A DNA stretch of 38,912 nucleotides from an uncultured Eubacteriales bacterium (GTDB taxonomy: Bacteria > Bacillota > Clostridia > Oscillospirales > Butyricicoccaceae): the NCBI GenBank assembly GCA_910579575.1, contig CAJTUM010000016.1, forward strand, positions 5,325 through 44,236, in the 5' to 3' direction. The stretch's first letter is position 1, and each line of letters starts with the position of its first letter. A program made the translations under genes and the position numbers. The notes beneath the pieces are model-generated. The model worked only from the letters and a program-made list of their open reading frames with translations, was not told the DNA's origin and ran no database searches. Positions 32,713-38,912 of the stretch are shown here, piece by piece.

Positions 32713-33849
32713 TTAGCCTTTGAGCTTTTTGGCCAGAGCGACCACATCCTCCATACGAGCGGGAATATCAATGCTCTGGGGGCACTGGCTGCAACACTGG
32801 CGGCAAGCCACGCAGTTGTGAGCCTGCTTGCTCTCGCCCAGGGCGTCGTAATCGGCCACAAACGCAGCCTTGTTCTCTGTGGTGCAGTACTGGTTGTAAA
32901 TCTTGAAGACGGCGGGGATATCCACGCCGGCGGGGCAATCCATACAATAGCGGCAGCCGGTGCAGGGCACTGTCTTGCTCTTTTTGTAGACGTCGGCCAC
33001 CTTGAAGAGCAGTTCCCGCTCCTCCTCTGTCAAAGGCTTAAATTCGTCCACCGTGGCCACGTTGTCGGTCACGTGCTCCATCGCCGTCATGCCGCTGAGC
33101 ACGGTGAGCACGCCGGGCAGAGAGGCGGCGAAGCGAATGGCCCAAGAGGCGGGGCTGGCCTTGGGATCCGCTTTTTTCAGCATTTCCAGGGCCTCCGGGC
33201 ACAGGGTGTTCAGGGCGCCGCCCCGAACGGGCTCCATGATAACCACAGGCATCCCCAAATCTTCCAGAATCTTATATTCCTGCTGGGCGTTCTGCATATC
33301 CCAATCGTAGTAGTTCAGCTGAATCTGGGCAAAATCCCAGGGGTACGCATGCGCAATTTTGTCCAGAGCTTCCACCGAACCATGGAAGGAGAAGCCCAAA
33401 TGCTTGATGCGGCCTGCTTCTTTTTCCTTTTGCAGCGTTTCAAAGATATGGTTTTTCTGAATAATCTCCAGCCGATCCAGGTTCAAAGCGTGGCACAGAT
33501 AGAAGTCAAAATACTCCACCTGGCATTTTTTCAGCTGCTCTTCAAAATATTTCAGCGTATCCTCCGGCTTTTCCACCAGCCACACGGGCATTTTGCTGGC
33601 CAGATGAAAGCTCTCCCGCGGGTATTTTTTCAGCGCCTCGCCCACAAACAGCTCGCTTTTACCCTCATGGTAAGGGTAAGCGGTATCGTAGTAATTGACG
33701 CCGTGAGCATAGGCATAATCGATCATCTCTTGCGCCTTGGTTTTGTCGATATCGGATTTTTCTGGGTCGATTTTGGGCAGACGCATACAGCCGAAGCCCA
33801 GCAGAGAAATCTGCTCGTCTGTGTTCTTGTAGTTGCGTTTGGCGATCAT
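32713..33849 (-). CDS. Aldo/keto reductase with C-terminal 2x[4Fe-4S] domain
   Basis: 378 aa. The AKR barrel (about 1-280) shows the tetrad: Asp in YYDTAYPY with its Tyr, Lys in LASKMP and His in FYLCHALN. The C-terminal 90 residues hold two cysteine clusters, CTGCRYCMDCPAGVDIP and CVACRQCCSQCPQSIDIP, typical of ferredoxin-like 4Fe-4S dicluster domains. This fused class is common in anaerobes; electrons may come from ferredoxin as well as NAD(P)H, which is inference. GGGAGG precedes the ATG. Control is probably by a MerR-family activator acting at the promoter upstream. Confidence 0.92.
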   Translation of the reverse strand: MIAKRNYKNTDEQISLLGFGCMRLPKIDPEKSDIDKTKAQEMIDYAYAHGVNYYDTAYPYHEGKSELFVGEALKKYPRESFHLASKMPVWLVEKPEDTLKYFEEQLKKCQVEYFDFYLCHALNLDRLEIIQKNHIFETLQKEKEAGRIKHLGFSFHGSVEALDKIAHAYPWDFAQIQLNYYDWDMQNAQQEYKILEDLGMPVVIMEPVRGGALNTLCPEALEMLKKADPKASPASWAIRFAASLPGVLTVLSGMTAMEHVTDNVATVDEFKPLTEEERELLFKVADVYKKSKTVPCTGCRYCMDCPAGVDIPAVFKIYNQYCTTENKAAFVADYDALGESKQAHNCVACRQCCSQCPQSIDIPARMEDVVALAKKLKG

Positions 33850-33903
33850 ATTGGGTTCCTCCCTTTCTTTCCGGCGGGATTCGTCCCGCTTCTTTCTATT
33901 TTT

Positions 33904-33934
33904 ATTGTAAGGCTTAGAGTGCAGTGTAAGTCAA
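33904..33934 (-). promoter_or_regulatory. MerR-type promoter and operator of the aldo/keto reductase gene
   Basis: On the minus strand: TTGACT (33934-33929), a 19-base spacer and TACAAT (33909-33904). The spacer and -35 edge hold an imperfect palindrome CTTACACTG/CACTCTAAG (33930-33913, 7 of 9 positions pair). Overlong spacers with a central dyad mark promoters that MerR-family activators twist into shape. No merR gene is present in the window, so the regulator acts from elsewhere. Confidence 0.78.
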
Positions 33935-33974
33935 CACTTTTTTGAAGAGGTTTTCACAAGAGAACATTCATTAA

Positions 33975-34005
33975 GGGGGCTTTCACCCAAAAGATGAAAG
34001 CCCCC
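33975..34005 (-). terminator. Hairpin after the XRE-membrane gene
   Basis: A perfect 11-bp stem GGGGGCTTTCA/TGAAAGCCCCC (33975-33985 and 33995-34005) lies 16 bases after the stop. The following T tract is weak. Confidence 0.65.
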
Positions 34006-34021
34006 GATAAGCTGGAAAATT

Positions 34022-34531
34022 TCACATTTTCTTTCGTGTGAAGCAAGCCCCGACAATTGCTCCAACTAAGGCCAGCGGCGCTATTCTAACGAACAGCCAC
34101 TCAAGTGCATGAAATGCCACTCCGGCAACTGCGGTTTCGGGTTGACTATAATTCCAAGCCAAGTAAGGGCTATTCAACACTATCAGAACTGCGAAAATAG
34201 CCGTTACAATCGCACACAATGAGATAAACGCCCAATGTGCCGCCGTCCGCCTCACTGCCTTTCTATGCGCAAGCTGCAGGTTTACGACCTCAAGCTTCTC
34301 GGAAATTACTCTTAGGTCATCGACCTTCGTCTCGGCGACGGTTTCTCCAAGCAACGTGCTTACAGGCGTTTCAAATACCTCTGATAAAGAAATCAGCATA
34401 TCGGCGTCTGGAACCGACAGTCCTTGTTCCCATTTCGAGATTGTTTGTCTCACCACATTCAACTTGATTGCGAGTTCCTCTTGCGAAAGCCCCTTAGATT
34501 TTCTGATTGCTTTGATGTTTTCGCTCAGCAT
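34022..34531 (-). CDS. XRE-family regulator with C-terminal membrane segments
   Basis: 169 aa from the ATG at 34531, with AAAGGAGG 9 bases upstream; upstream in-frame codons to 34588 precede this site. An HTH_3 domain covers about 5-60 (SQEELAIKLNVVRQTISKWE). A charged stretch (about 70-92) leads to two hydrophobic segments (about 98-118 and 140-162). This layout is common among small Clostridial regulators that sense the envelope or act with an adjacent transporter; none is adjacent. Base composition is closer to AT-rich than most of the window, as in the divergent kinase gene. Confidence 0.83.
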   Translation of the reverse strand: MLSENIKAIRKSKGLSQEELAIKLNVVRQTISKWEQGLSVPDADMLISLSEVFETPVSTLLGETVAETKVDDLRVISEKLEVVNLQLAHRKAVRRTAAHWAFISLCAIVTAIFAVLIVLNSPYLAWNYSQPETAVAGVAFHALEWLFVRIAPLALVGAIVGACFTRKKM

Positions 34532-34642
34532 CAGAAATCGCCTCCTTTCGCTGCCATTATACGAAGAAAATGCCGTTGCGGCAAGCAACGCAAATTAACA
34601 TTGCCGCGTTTTCCGAAAAATTTTGATTTACAGGAGTGAATG

Positions 34643-35137
34643 ATGAAAACTTTATATATGATTGGTGGCACTATGGGGGTTGGAAAAACAACGGTATGCC
34701 AACAACTTAAACGAGATTTACAGAATAGCGTATTTCTTGACGGAGATTGGTGCTGGGACGCAAGTCCCTTCCATGTAACCGATGAAATCAAAGCTATGGT
34801 GATTGATAATATCTATTATTTGTTAAACAACTTTCTAAAATGTTCTGTATATGAAAAGATTATTTTCTGCTGGGTCATGCATGAGCAGAGTATTATCAAT
34901 TCTATTATTGAAAAGTTAGATACAAAGAAATGTGCTGTGAACTGTATCTCTCTTGTCGCAAACGAAAAGAGCCTGCGGGATAGATTATCAAATGATGTGG
35001 AAAGAGGCATTCGCACTGCAGATATTATGGAAAGAAGTGTTGCAAGAATACCGCTATATCAAGCGCTCAACACCATTAAAATTGATACCAATAAAAAAAC
35101 TGTGGCTATGATTGTCAATGAAATCAAGCAACTGTGA
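34643..35137 (+). CDS. P-loop nucleoside/nucleotide kinase-like protein
   Basis: 164 aa. Starts MKTLYMIGGTMGVGKTTVCQ, a Walker A motif (GxxGxGKTT) at the extreme N-terminus, followed by FLDGDWCWD and a DRLSNDVERGIR segment, as in AAA_33/shikimate- or gluconate-kinase-like P-loop proteins. The substrate is unknown. AGGAG precedes the ATG at 34643 by 6 bases; an adjacent ATG at 34640 would leave only 3. The gene is strikingly AT-rich compared with its neighbours, a sign of transfer. It is divergent from the XRE-membrane gene. Confidence 0.75.
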   Translation: MKTLYMIGGTMGVGKTTVCQQLKRDLQNSVFLDGDWCWDASPFHVTDEIKAMVIDNIYYLLNNFLKCSVYEKIIFCWVMHEQSIINSIIEKLDTKKCAVNCISLVANEKSLRDRLSNDVERGIRTADIMERSVARIPLYQALNTIKIDTNKKTVAMIVNEIKQL

Positions 35138-35179
35138 CATTGACAACTTCCAGTCTATCGGTCTGATAAAACTTCAAAA

Positions 35180-35217
35180 CAGGGCGGCGGGGCAGGTGTG
35201 ACGTTCCCGCCGCCCTG
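35180..35217 (-). terminator. Terminator between the kinase and the 78-aa gene
   Basis: CAGGGCGGCGGG (35180-35191) pairs with CCCGCCGCCCTG (35206-35217). On the minus strand TTTTGAAGTTTT follows, so it fits best as terminator of the 78-aa gene; it also lies after the kinase gene. Confidence 0.7.
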
Positions 35218-35224
35218 TATGTTA

Positions 35225-35461
35225 TCATTCCATATCCTGTTTTCTGTGGGGTTTACGTTCTCTCATCACGCCTTTGAGATAATTTTTCGCCGTTGTAAAT
35301 AAGATTTGCTCGGCTTCGCTCAGCGGCTTCTTTTTTTTACACTTGAAATAAATATCAAATTGTTCTAAGTTCTTTTTCAGAGTGGCAAGCCGCCGTCCAA
35401 CAGCAACCCGCTCTCCTCTTCTAAGCCCCAGCGCTCTCCTCACAATTCCAAATAACCCCAA
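35225..35461 (-). CDS. Small basic protein, possible mobile-element remnant
   Basis: 78 aa, strongly basic (RRALGLRRGERVAVGRRLAT, FKCKKKKPLSEAEQ, RERKPHRKQDME). An in-frame stop lies just before the TTG at 35461, and there is no good ribosome binding site, so this may be the 3' end of a longer broken gene. The C-terminal pattern faintly recalls the ends of mobilisation/relaxase proteins, but I cannot confirm this. A terminator follows. Confidence 0.4.
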   Translation of the reverse strand: MGLFGIVRRALGLRRGERVAVGRRLATLKKNLEQFDIYFKCKKKKPLSEAEQILFTTAKNYLKGVMRERKPHRKQDME

Positions 35462-35611
35462 CTATTCTGGGGAACCGCCGCCTTCCGCCGGTCTATTTTT
35501 GCAAGATTGTCCTTTTTCCAAATCTCATTCCACTCATACTGACCATGTTATCCATCATCTATCCAGCCTTTTGTATTCGCCGCAAAACCTGCTTTGCGTC
35601 GTTTCCTGTCT

Positions 35612-35640
35612 TATAATCTTTCTAAAGTTTTCTTTAGGAG
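35612..35640 (+). promoter_or_regulatory. -10 box and leader hairpin of Spo0A-C paralogue 1
   Basis: TATAAT (35612-35617) is followed by CTAAAG-TTTT-CTTTAG (about 35622-35637), a hairpin whose 3' arm overlaps the AGGAGG ribosome binding site. No -35 box at normal spacing; a TTG sits 12 bases upstream, as in paralogue 2. The matching leader at 36770-36800 shows the arrangement is conserved. The gap 35462-35611 holds nothing else recognisable. Confidence 0.6.
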
Positions 35641-35648
35641 GATTTTTT

Positions 35649-35996
35649 GTGGAACTTTCTTATATCTATCAAGAACTTCAATCTCTGGGTATTACAGCAA
35701 ATTATAAGGGCTACAAACAGCTCGCTCTGGCTGTCCAGCTGGCCTTGCAAAAGGAAGAGCGGCTGAATCACGCCGCAAAAGCGCTCTATCAGCCTGTGGC
35801 CGATCAACTGGGTTGCAGCTGCTCCAGCGTCGAACGCAATATTCGCACGGCGGCTCGCGTCGCCTGGCAAATCAACCCCTGCGGCTTACAGAAGCTGGCC
35901 GGTTATCCTCTATGCGCAGCCCCTTCCGCCGCTGCGTTCGTTTCCATCTTGACTACCCATTTGCTGCGCCAACAGATGGAGAAGACCTCTCGATAG
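35649..35996 (+). CDS. Stand-alone Spo0A C-terminal-domain protein, paralogue 1
   Basis: 115 aa. The whole protein aligns with the Spo0A DNA-binding domain (Spo0A_C): LQSLGITANYKGYKQLALAV at the start, then VADQLGCSCSSVERNIRTA, the helix-turn-helix with recognition helix (about residues 50-75), then LAGYPLC. In Spo0A the matching helix reads SRVERAIRHAIEVAW. There is no receiver domain, so no phosphorylation switch. The start is GTG at 35649, with AGGAGG 7 bases upstream. A strong terminator follows. It could bind 0A boxes constitutively or compete with Spo0A; that is inference. Confidence 0.83.
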   Translation: MELSYIYQELQSLGITANYKGYKQLALAVQLALQKEERLNHAAKALYQPVADQLGCSCSSVERNIRTAARVAWQINPCGLQKLAGYPLCAAPSAAAFVSILTTHLLRQQMEKTSR

Positions 35997-36009
35997 CGTC
36001 TCCTACTCC

Positions 36010-36037
36010 GCCCCGGCCTTTTGGCCGGGGCTTTTTT
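36010..36037 (+). terminator. Terminator of Spo0A-C paralogue 1
   Basis: CCCCGGCC (36011-36018) pairs with GGCCGGGG (36023-36030) over TTTT, followed by C and six T. Confidence 0.92.
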
Positions 36038-36207
36038 ATTCCTTTTCGTTCCTCAAAAAGCGTCCAGTCAAACTCCGGCGCCGGCCTGGCTCCCGCTGTT
36101 TTCATAAAAATCTTTATTTTCCCTTAATTTTATTTTTAATTGTTTTTAAATCTTGATTTTTATTTATAATATATTTAATATAGCAGTTTATAAAGGGAGG
36201 ATTTAAT

Positions 36208-36432
36208 ATGGATAAAACTTTGCAGCAACAAGTCGGAGAAAATGTACGACGTCTACGCCGAGAGCAAGGATTGACGCAACAGCAGTTGGGCTATCTTACG
36301 CAAACAAACTCCACATATATCGTGCGTCTGGAGCATGGCCGCAGCAATCCGAGCCTGTTAACGTTGGAGCGCATTGCGAAGGCGCTGGGCGCAGAAGTAT
36401 GGAAGCTGTGTCTTCCTATTGCGGAAGAATAA
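36208..36432 (+). CDS. Small XRE-family DNA-binding protein
   Basis: 74 aa, a single Cro/C1-type helix-turn-helix: NVRRLRREQGLTQQQLGYLT, then TYIVRLEHGRSNPSLLTLERI. No effector domain. Similar mini-regulators control restriction systems or sporulation and competence switches. GGGAGG lies 8 bases before the ATG. The AT-rich upstream region (36110-36200) contains TTGATT and TAATAT at 17-base spacing as a possible promoter. It sits between the two Spo0A-C genes on the same strand but has its own promoter and terminator. Confidence 0.85.
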   Translation: MDKTLQQQVGENVRRLRREQGLTQQQLGYLTQTNSTYIVRLEHGRSNPSLLTLERIAKALGAEVWKLCLPIAEE

Positions 36433-36512
36433 CAGTAGGGTCGGCGGCCGCCCGTCTGCGGAAACTGCCCATGGATTCTTCGTCCCTATCTTGCCGTCTC
36501 TATGCTTTCCTC

Positions 36513-36564
36513 AAATAAAATCCGCCCTTCCCATAGGGTTCCATGGGAAGGGCGGATTTTATTT
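36513..36564. terminator. Perfect 22-bp-stem bidirectional terminator
   Basis: Bases 36513-36534 are the exact reverse complement of 36543-36564, with an 8-base loop. The arms begin AAATAAAATCC and end in A or T runs, so either strand can terminate. It follows the XRE gene by about 80 bases. Confidence 0.85.
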
Positions 36565-36575
36565 GTCAGGCATTT

Positions 36576-36635
36576 ACAGAGCGGCGCGGCTTCGGGAATA
36601 TTCTGAAGAGGCTGGGGCAATCCGCTCTGTTTTTA
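36576..36635 (+). terminator. Second hairpin with T run after the XRE terminator
   Basis: ACAGAGCGG (36576-36584) pairs with CCGCTCTGT (36622-36630) around an inner CTTC/GAAG hairpin, followed by TTTTTA. Only 11 bases separate it from the terminator before it. It could be the 3' end of a tiny RNA or a backup terminator. The rest of 36636-36769 shows no gene. Confidence 0.5.
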
Positions 36636-36769
36636 TACCGATGTGAAACATATTCCGATTGCAGTCGCCCATGTCCATGTCGGCCCAGCTTGTCCATCTT
36701 TTCCTGTACTTCCTCTGTCGATTTTCGTCTAAATCAGTCGCATTTTTTCTTTTGAGCTGGTTCCTATTT

Positions 36770-36800
36770 TATAATCTTCCTAAACAATTCTTTAGGAGGA
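36770..36800 (+). promoter_or_regulatory. -10 box and leader of Spo0A-C paralogue 2
   Basis: TATAAT (36770-36775), then CTAAA-CAATTC-TTTAG (about 36780-36795) overlapping AGGAGG. The segment from GTTCCT through AGGAGGATTTTTT closely matches the leader of paralogue 1. A TGTCGAT sequence at 36716-36722 is one base away from a 0A box. Confidence 0.6.
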
Positions 36801-36807
36801 TTTTTTT

Positions 36808-37149
36808 ATGGAAATTTTCTTCATTTATCAAGAACTTCAGACACTGGGCGTCACGGCAAATTATAAAGGCCGCAAACAAATCGCCCTATCTGTCCAACTG
36901 GCCTTGCAGAACGAAGATCGACTGAATAACGTCGTTAAGGAGATTTATTGGGTCGTAGCCGATCAGCTGGGCTGCGATCGCTCCGACATCGAGCGCAATA
37001 TCCGCACTGCCATCCGCGCCGCCTGGAAAAACAACCCCCGCCGTTTTCAGGAGCTGGCCGGTTATCCCATGTGTTCCCCTCCCTGCGCCTCTGAGCTGCT
37101 TTCCATCCTAACTACCTACTTCCAGCGCCGGCAGTTGCCCGCTCGCTGA
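36808..37149 (+). CDS. Stand-alone Spo0A C-terminal-domain protein, paralogue 2
   Basis: 113 aa, colinear with paralogue 1; by hand count about 58 of the first 90 aligned residues are identical without gaps. Features: LQTLGVTANYKGRKQIALSV, VADQLGCDRSDIERNIRTAI (helix-turn-helix and recognition helix) and LAGYPMC. No receiver domain. AGGAGG precedes the ATG at 36808 by 7 bases. The N-terminal half and the recognition helix are the most conserved parts, which suggests the two proteins recognise the same DNA. A terminator follows at 37220. Confidence 0.84.
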   Translation: MEIFFIYQELQTLGVTANYKGRKQIALSVQLALQNEDRLNNVVKEIYWVVADQLGCDRSDIERNIRTAIRAAWKNNPRRFQELAGYPMCSPPCASELLSILTTYFQRRQLPAR

Positions 37150-37219
37150 CACGCCGCTTTCTGCAACGCTTGTCTTCTCGACCAGCGTCCGCTCCTTTCG
37201 TTGTCTCAACCTTGTTTTG

Positions 37220-37257
37220 GCCCGAAAGCCTTGAAAAATTAAGGCTTTCGGGCTTTT
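37220..37257 (+). terminator. Terminator after Spo0A-C paralogue 2
   Basis: GCCCGAAAGCCTT (37220-37232) pairs with AAGGCTTTCGGGC (37241-37253), followed by TTTT. The remaining gap to 37369 shows nothing I can name. Confidence 0.9.
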
Positions 37258-37369
37258 CCGTTTATTTATCATCTATCATTGATGATCTGAAACAGCTTAT
37301 ATGAGTGAAAAATCTGTTTTTTGAATATTTTGCTCGGTTATAGGCTTAGCGCCGACGATAACTCTGCGC

Positions 37370-38224
37370 TCAAATTTCCACAATATCGATCACAGCCCGT
37401 TCGACATACAGCGGCGTTTTGGCGTCCAGCGCCAGGGATATCCCCACTTCGCGCCCGCCGTTCATGCGCGGATACAGCACAGAGACAGCGTGCAGAGTCT
37501 GAGGCGCGCGCAAATGCTCCATCGCAAAGTACAGGGGCAGCGCGTCTGTAAACGCGCCGCTCAACGACTGTTTGAGCAGAATTGCCCCTCTCCCTTCTGC
37601 CGTGGATGAGGCGCAAACATTCAATGTGTATTGGATTGCATAGGTCTTTTTGGGGTTCAGTTGAATCTGGGCGGGAATACGCTCGTCCCAACGGACGTCT
37701 TTTCCTCGGCGGCTTCGCTGTCTCCAAGGCAAGCGGCAGTCTGGGTTCCATAGCGTCTTCTCCCGCTGGCTCGTCAGCTGAATAAGGCTTTTTTCACAAG
37801 GCGGCGCCAGATAGGGCCGGGGCGCTGGACAAGGCGGAGGACACGGCGGAGGACAAGGGGGCTCCGGCCGACAGGGCGGAGGACACGGAGAAGGGCAAGG
37901 CTCCGGCCGGCAAGCCGGCGGCGGAGGCGGCGGAGGCGGGCAAAACTCCAACACCTGGTCCAGCTTGTTTTTCAATAATATCTGGTTTTGAGTCACCGCT
38001 TCCACAAGGGCGGCTACGCTTTTATTGACGGCCAGCACATCCTGAGGACAAGCGCAGGGTCTTGCGCCCGGCAGCGTCCCCAGGATATATTGCAGTTTCT
38101 CGCCCTCAGCATTGAGGATATGACTCAGGGCAAGCTCTTCCATAGCGATGGACGCGATAATCATGGTCAGAGCTTCCTCTCGGGTCATATTCGCCCCGTT
38201 GGGGGGAAAGGAAGGCATAGACAT
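37370..38224 (-). CDS. Probable spore-surface protein with Pro/Cys-rich linker
   Basis: 284 aa from the ATG at 38224 (MSMPSFPPNG), with GGAG 9 bases upstream; an earlier ATG at 38239 overlaps that site. Residues about 1-55 contain IASIAMEELALSHILNAEGE and LQYILGTLPG, a leader shared with the divergent collagen-like gene. About 100-150 is a Pro/Cys-rich region of repeated CPPPC-like units, able to cross-link by disulfides. About 155-284 form a beta-rich C-terminal domain. Such proteins in spore-forming Clostridia are coat or exosporium components; location is inferred. Possible sporulation-type promoter at 38298-38306. Confidence 0.7.
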   Translation of the reverse strand: MSMPSFPPNGANMTREEALTMIIASIAMEELALSHILNAEGEKLQYILGTLPGARPCACPQDVLAVNKSVAALVEAVTQNQILLKNKLDQVLEFCPPPPPPPPACRPEPCPSPCPPPCRPEPPCPPPCPPPCPAPRPYLAPPCEKSLIQLTSQREKTLWNPDCRLPWRQRSRRGKDVRWDERIPAQIQLNPKKTYAIQYTLNVCASSTAEGRGAILLKQSLSGAFTDALPLYFAMEHLRAPQTLHAVSVLYPRMNGGREVGISLALDAKTPLYVERAVIDIVEI

Positions 38225-38297
38225 ATTCAAAAACTCCATAGCGCGTCCCGGCAGACGCCGGGATCGAGATTTGCGGCAGGATATTCTGCCGCCATCC

Positions 38298-38363
38298 CAC
38301 TTTATGACGACCGAGATCGTTGGGTTCCGCCAGGAACCCGCTGGCCGACAGACGCATAGAATA
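38298..38363. promoter_or_regulatory. Candidate divergent sporulation promoters
   Basis: CATAGAATA (38355-38363, plus strand) matches the sigma-E/K -10 pattern CATAnnnTA and lies 90 bases before the collagen-like gene. On the minus strand CATAAAGTG (38306-38298) is a partial match facing the other gene. The -35 elements are not clear. Two hairpins (GCGGCAG/CTGCCGC near 38280 and CCCGGC/GCCGGG near 38250) lie in the minus-strand leader. Confidence 0.4.
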
Positions 38364-38452
38364 TCTCGGCGCCTCGTCGCGAAGAACCTCTCTTCCGCCG
38401 CGCCGGCGCATTTTCACAACGCGCCTCTCAATTTGAAAGGAGATTCTCAATT

Positions 38453-38912
38453 ATGTCTCTACCCAGCTTTCCCACAGTCGACCCGCCGATTCAGCGGGAA
38501 GATGCAGTCAATCAAATTCTCTCCTCTATTGCCATGGAGGAGCTCGGACTAAGCCATATTCTCAACGCCGAAGGCGAAAAGCTGCAATATATCCTGGGGA
38601 CGCTGCCGGGCCTCAGCGGCCCTGCCGCCACAGTCAGCGATGTGCTGGCCGCCAACGAGAGCGTCCGCAGTATGCTGGAAACCGCTGCGCAAAATCAGCT
38701 GTTTTTGAAAGCAAAAATGCAAGGCGCGCTGACGGCCTCTCCCATGCAGGGTCCCACCGGAGCCACAGGGCCCACCGGAGCCGTCGGACCTGCCGGCGGA
38801 CCGACAGGGGCCACTGGAGCCACAGGCGCAACGGGCGCAACGGGGGCTACCGGCGCCACTGGGCCGACCGGACCTGCCGGCATTGCAGGCGCGGTTGGCG
38901 CGACCGGAGCGG
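38453..38912 (+). CDS. Collagen-like (Gly-X-Thr) surface protein, 5' part
   Basis: At least 153 aa; runs off the window. AAAGGAG lies 10 bases before the ATG. The N-terminal 55 residues (MSLPSFPTVDPPIQREDAVN, SSIAMEELGLSHILNAEGEK, LQYILGTLPG) are homologous to the divergent neighbour. From about residue 98 the sequence becomes collagen triplets, mostly GAT and GPT (GPTGATGPTGAVGPAGG), one of them interrupted (GPAGGPTGAT). This is the layout of BclA-like exosporium filaments. The C-terminal domain is not visible. Probably made in the mother cell late in sporulation (inference). Confidence 0.85.
   Translation, partial: MSLPSFPTVDPPIQREDAVNQILSSIAMEELGLSHILNAEGEKLQYILGTLPGLSGPAATVSDVLAANESVRSMLETAAQNQLFLKAKMQGALTASPMQGPTGATGPTGAVGPAGGPTGATGATGATGATGATGATGPTGPAGIAGAVGATGA

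Noticed and set aside
36716..36722. A 0A box upstream of Spo0A-C paralogue 2
   Set aside because: TGTCGAT misses one base of TGTCGAA and is 54 bases from the -10 box; a single short match is expected by chance.

Overview
The window looks like a chromosomal segment from a spore-forming, Gram-positive gut anaerobe of class Clostridia, probably near the Oscillospirales. Reasons: fairly GC-rich housekeeping genes; clean sigma-A promoters (TTGACA, 17 bp, TATAAT) and strong AGGAGG ribosome binding sites; a T-box leader on valS; SLH-domain exported proteins; a SigV/RsiV-type pair; Spo0A output-domain proteins; and collagen-like proteins of the spore-surface type. The assignment is inference, because no 16S gene is present.

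Layout. 1-2.4 kb: a tandem intergenic repeat, then a minus-strand radical SAM/PDZ (DUF512) gene and the yceD-rpmF operon with a consensus promoter. 2.5-4.7 kb (+): an ATC-hydrolase-like gene paired with a TIGR04076-like gene, then an RluA pseudouridine synthase. 4.8-8.4 kb: perfect palindromes, an exported SLH/Ig-like protein and a convergent membrane phosphoesterase. 8.6-10.96 kb (-): a tRNA-Leu(CAA) followed by orphan small genes, including a protein made of two copies of one unknown domain and a decayed paralogue of it. 11-16.6 kb (-): an AraC/GyrI-like regulator, folC, an intergenic repeat, and valS with its T-box. 16.6-20.6 kb: a membrane propeller-like protein (-), a secreted SLH-CAP protein (+) and a DUF4317 protein (+). 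20.7-25.5 kb (-): an M20 amidohydrolase, a response-regulator relic, an ABC-F protein behind an attenuator leader, a YdeI-like pseudogene and an alpha/beta hydrolase. 25.66-25.77 kb: a candidate structured RNA behind an extended -10 promoter. 25.9-29.9 kb (+): an SGNH hydrolase and a DUF4358 lipoprotein, an ECF sigma factor with its RsiV-like anti-sigma, and a Nudix-GNAT fusion. 30-33.9 kb: an alanine racemase with an XRE-cupin regulator, a GNAT, and an iron-sulfur aldo/keto reductase behind a MerR-type 19-bp-spacer promoter. 34-35.5 kb: an AT-richer patch with an XRE membrane protein, a P-loop kinase and a possible mobile-element remnant. 35.6-37.2 kb (+): two stand-alone Spo0A DNA-binding-domain genes with matching leaders, flanking a small XRE gene. 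37.4-38.9 kb: divergent paralogous spore-surface-type genes; the rightmost is collagen-like and runs off the window.

The most interesting material is the Spo0A-C/XRE cassette, the structured RNA at 25.68 kb, the tRNA-Leu-led orphan cluster and the ABC-F leader. No CRISPR array, prophage, integrase or intact insertion sequence was seen.
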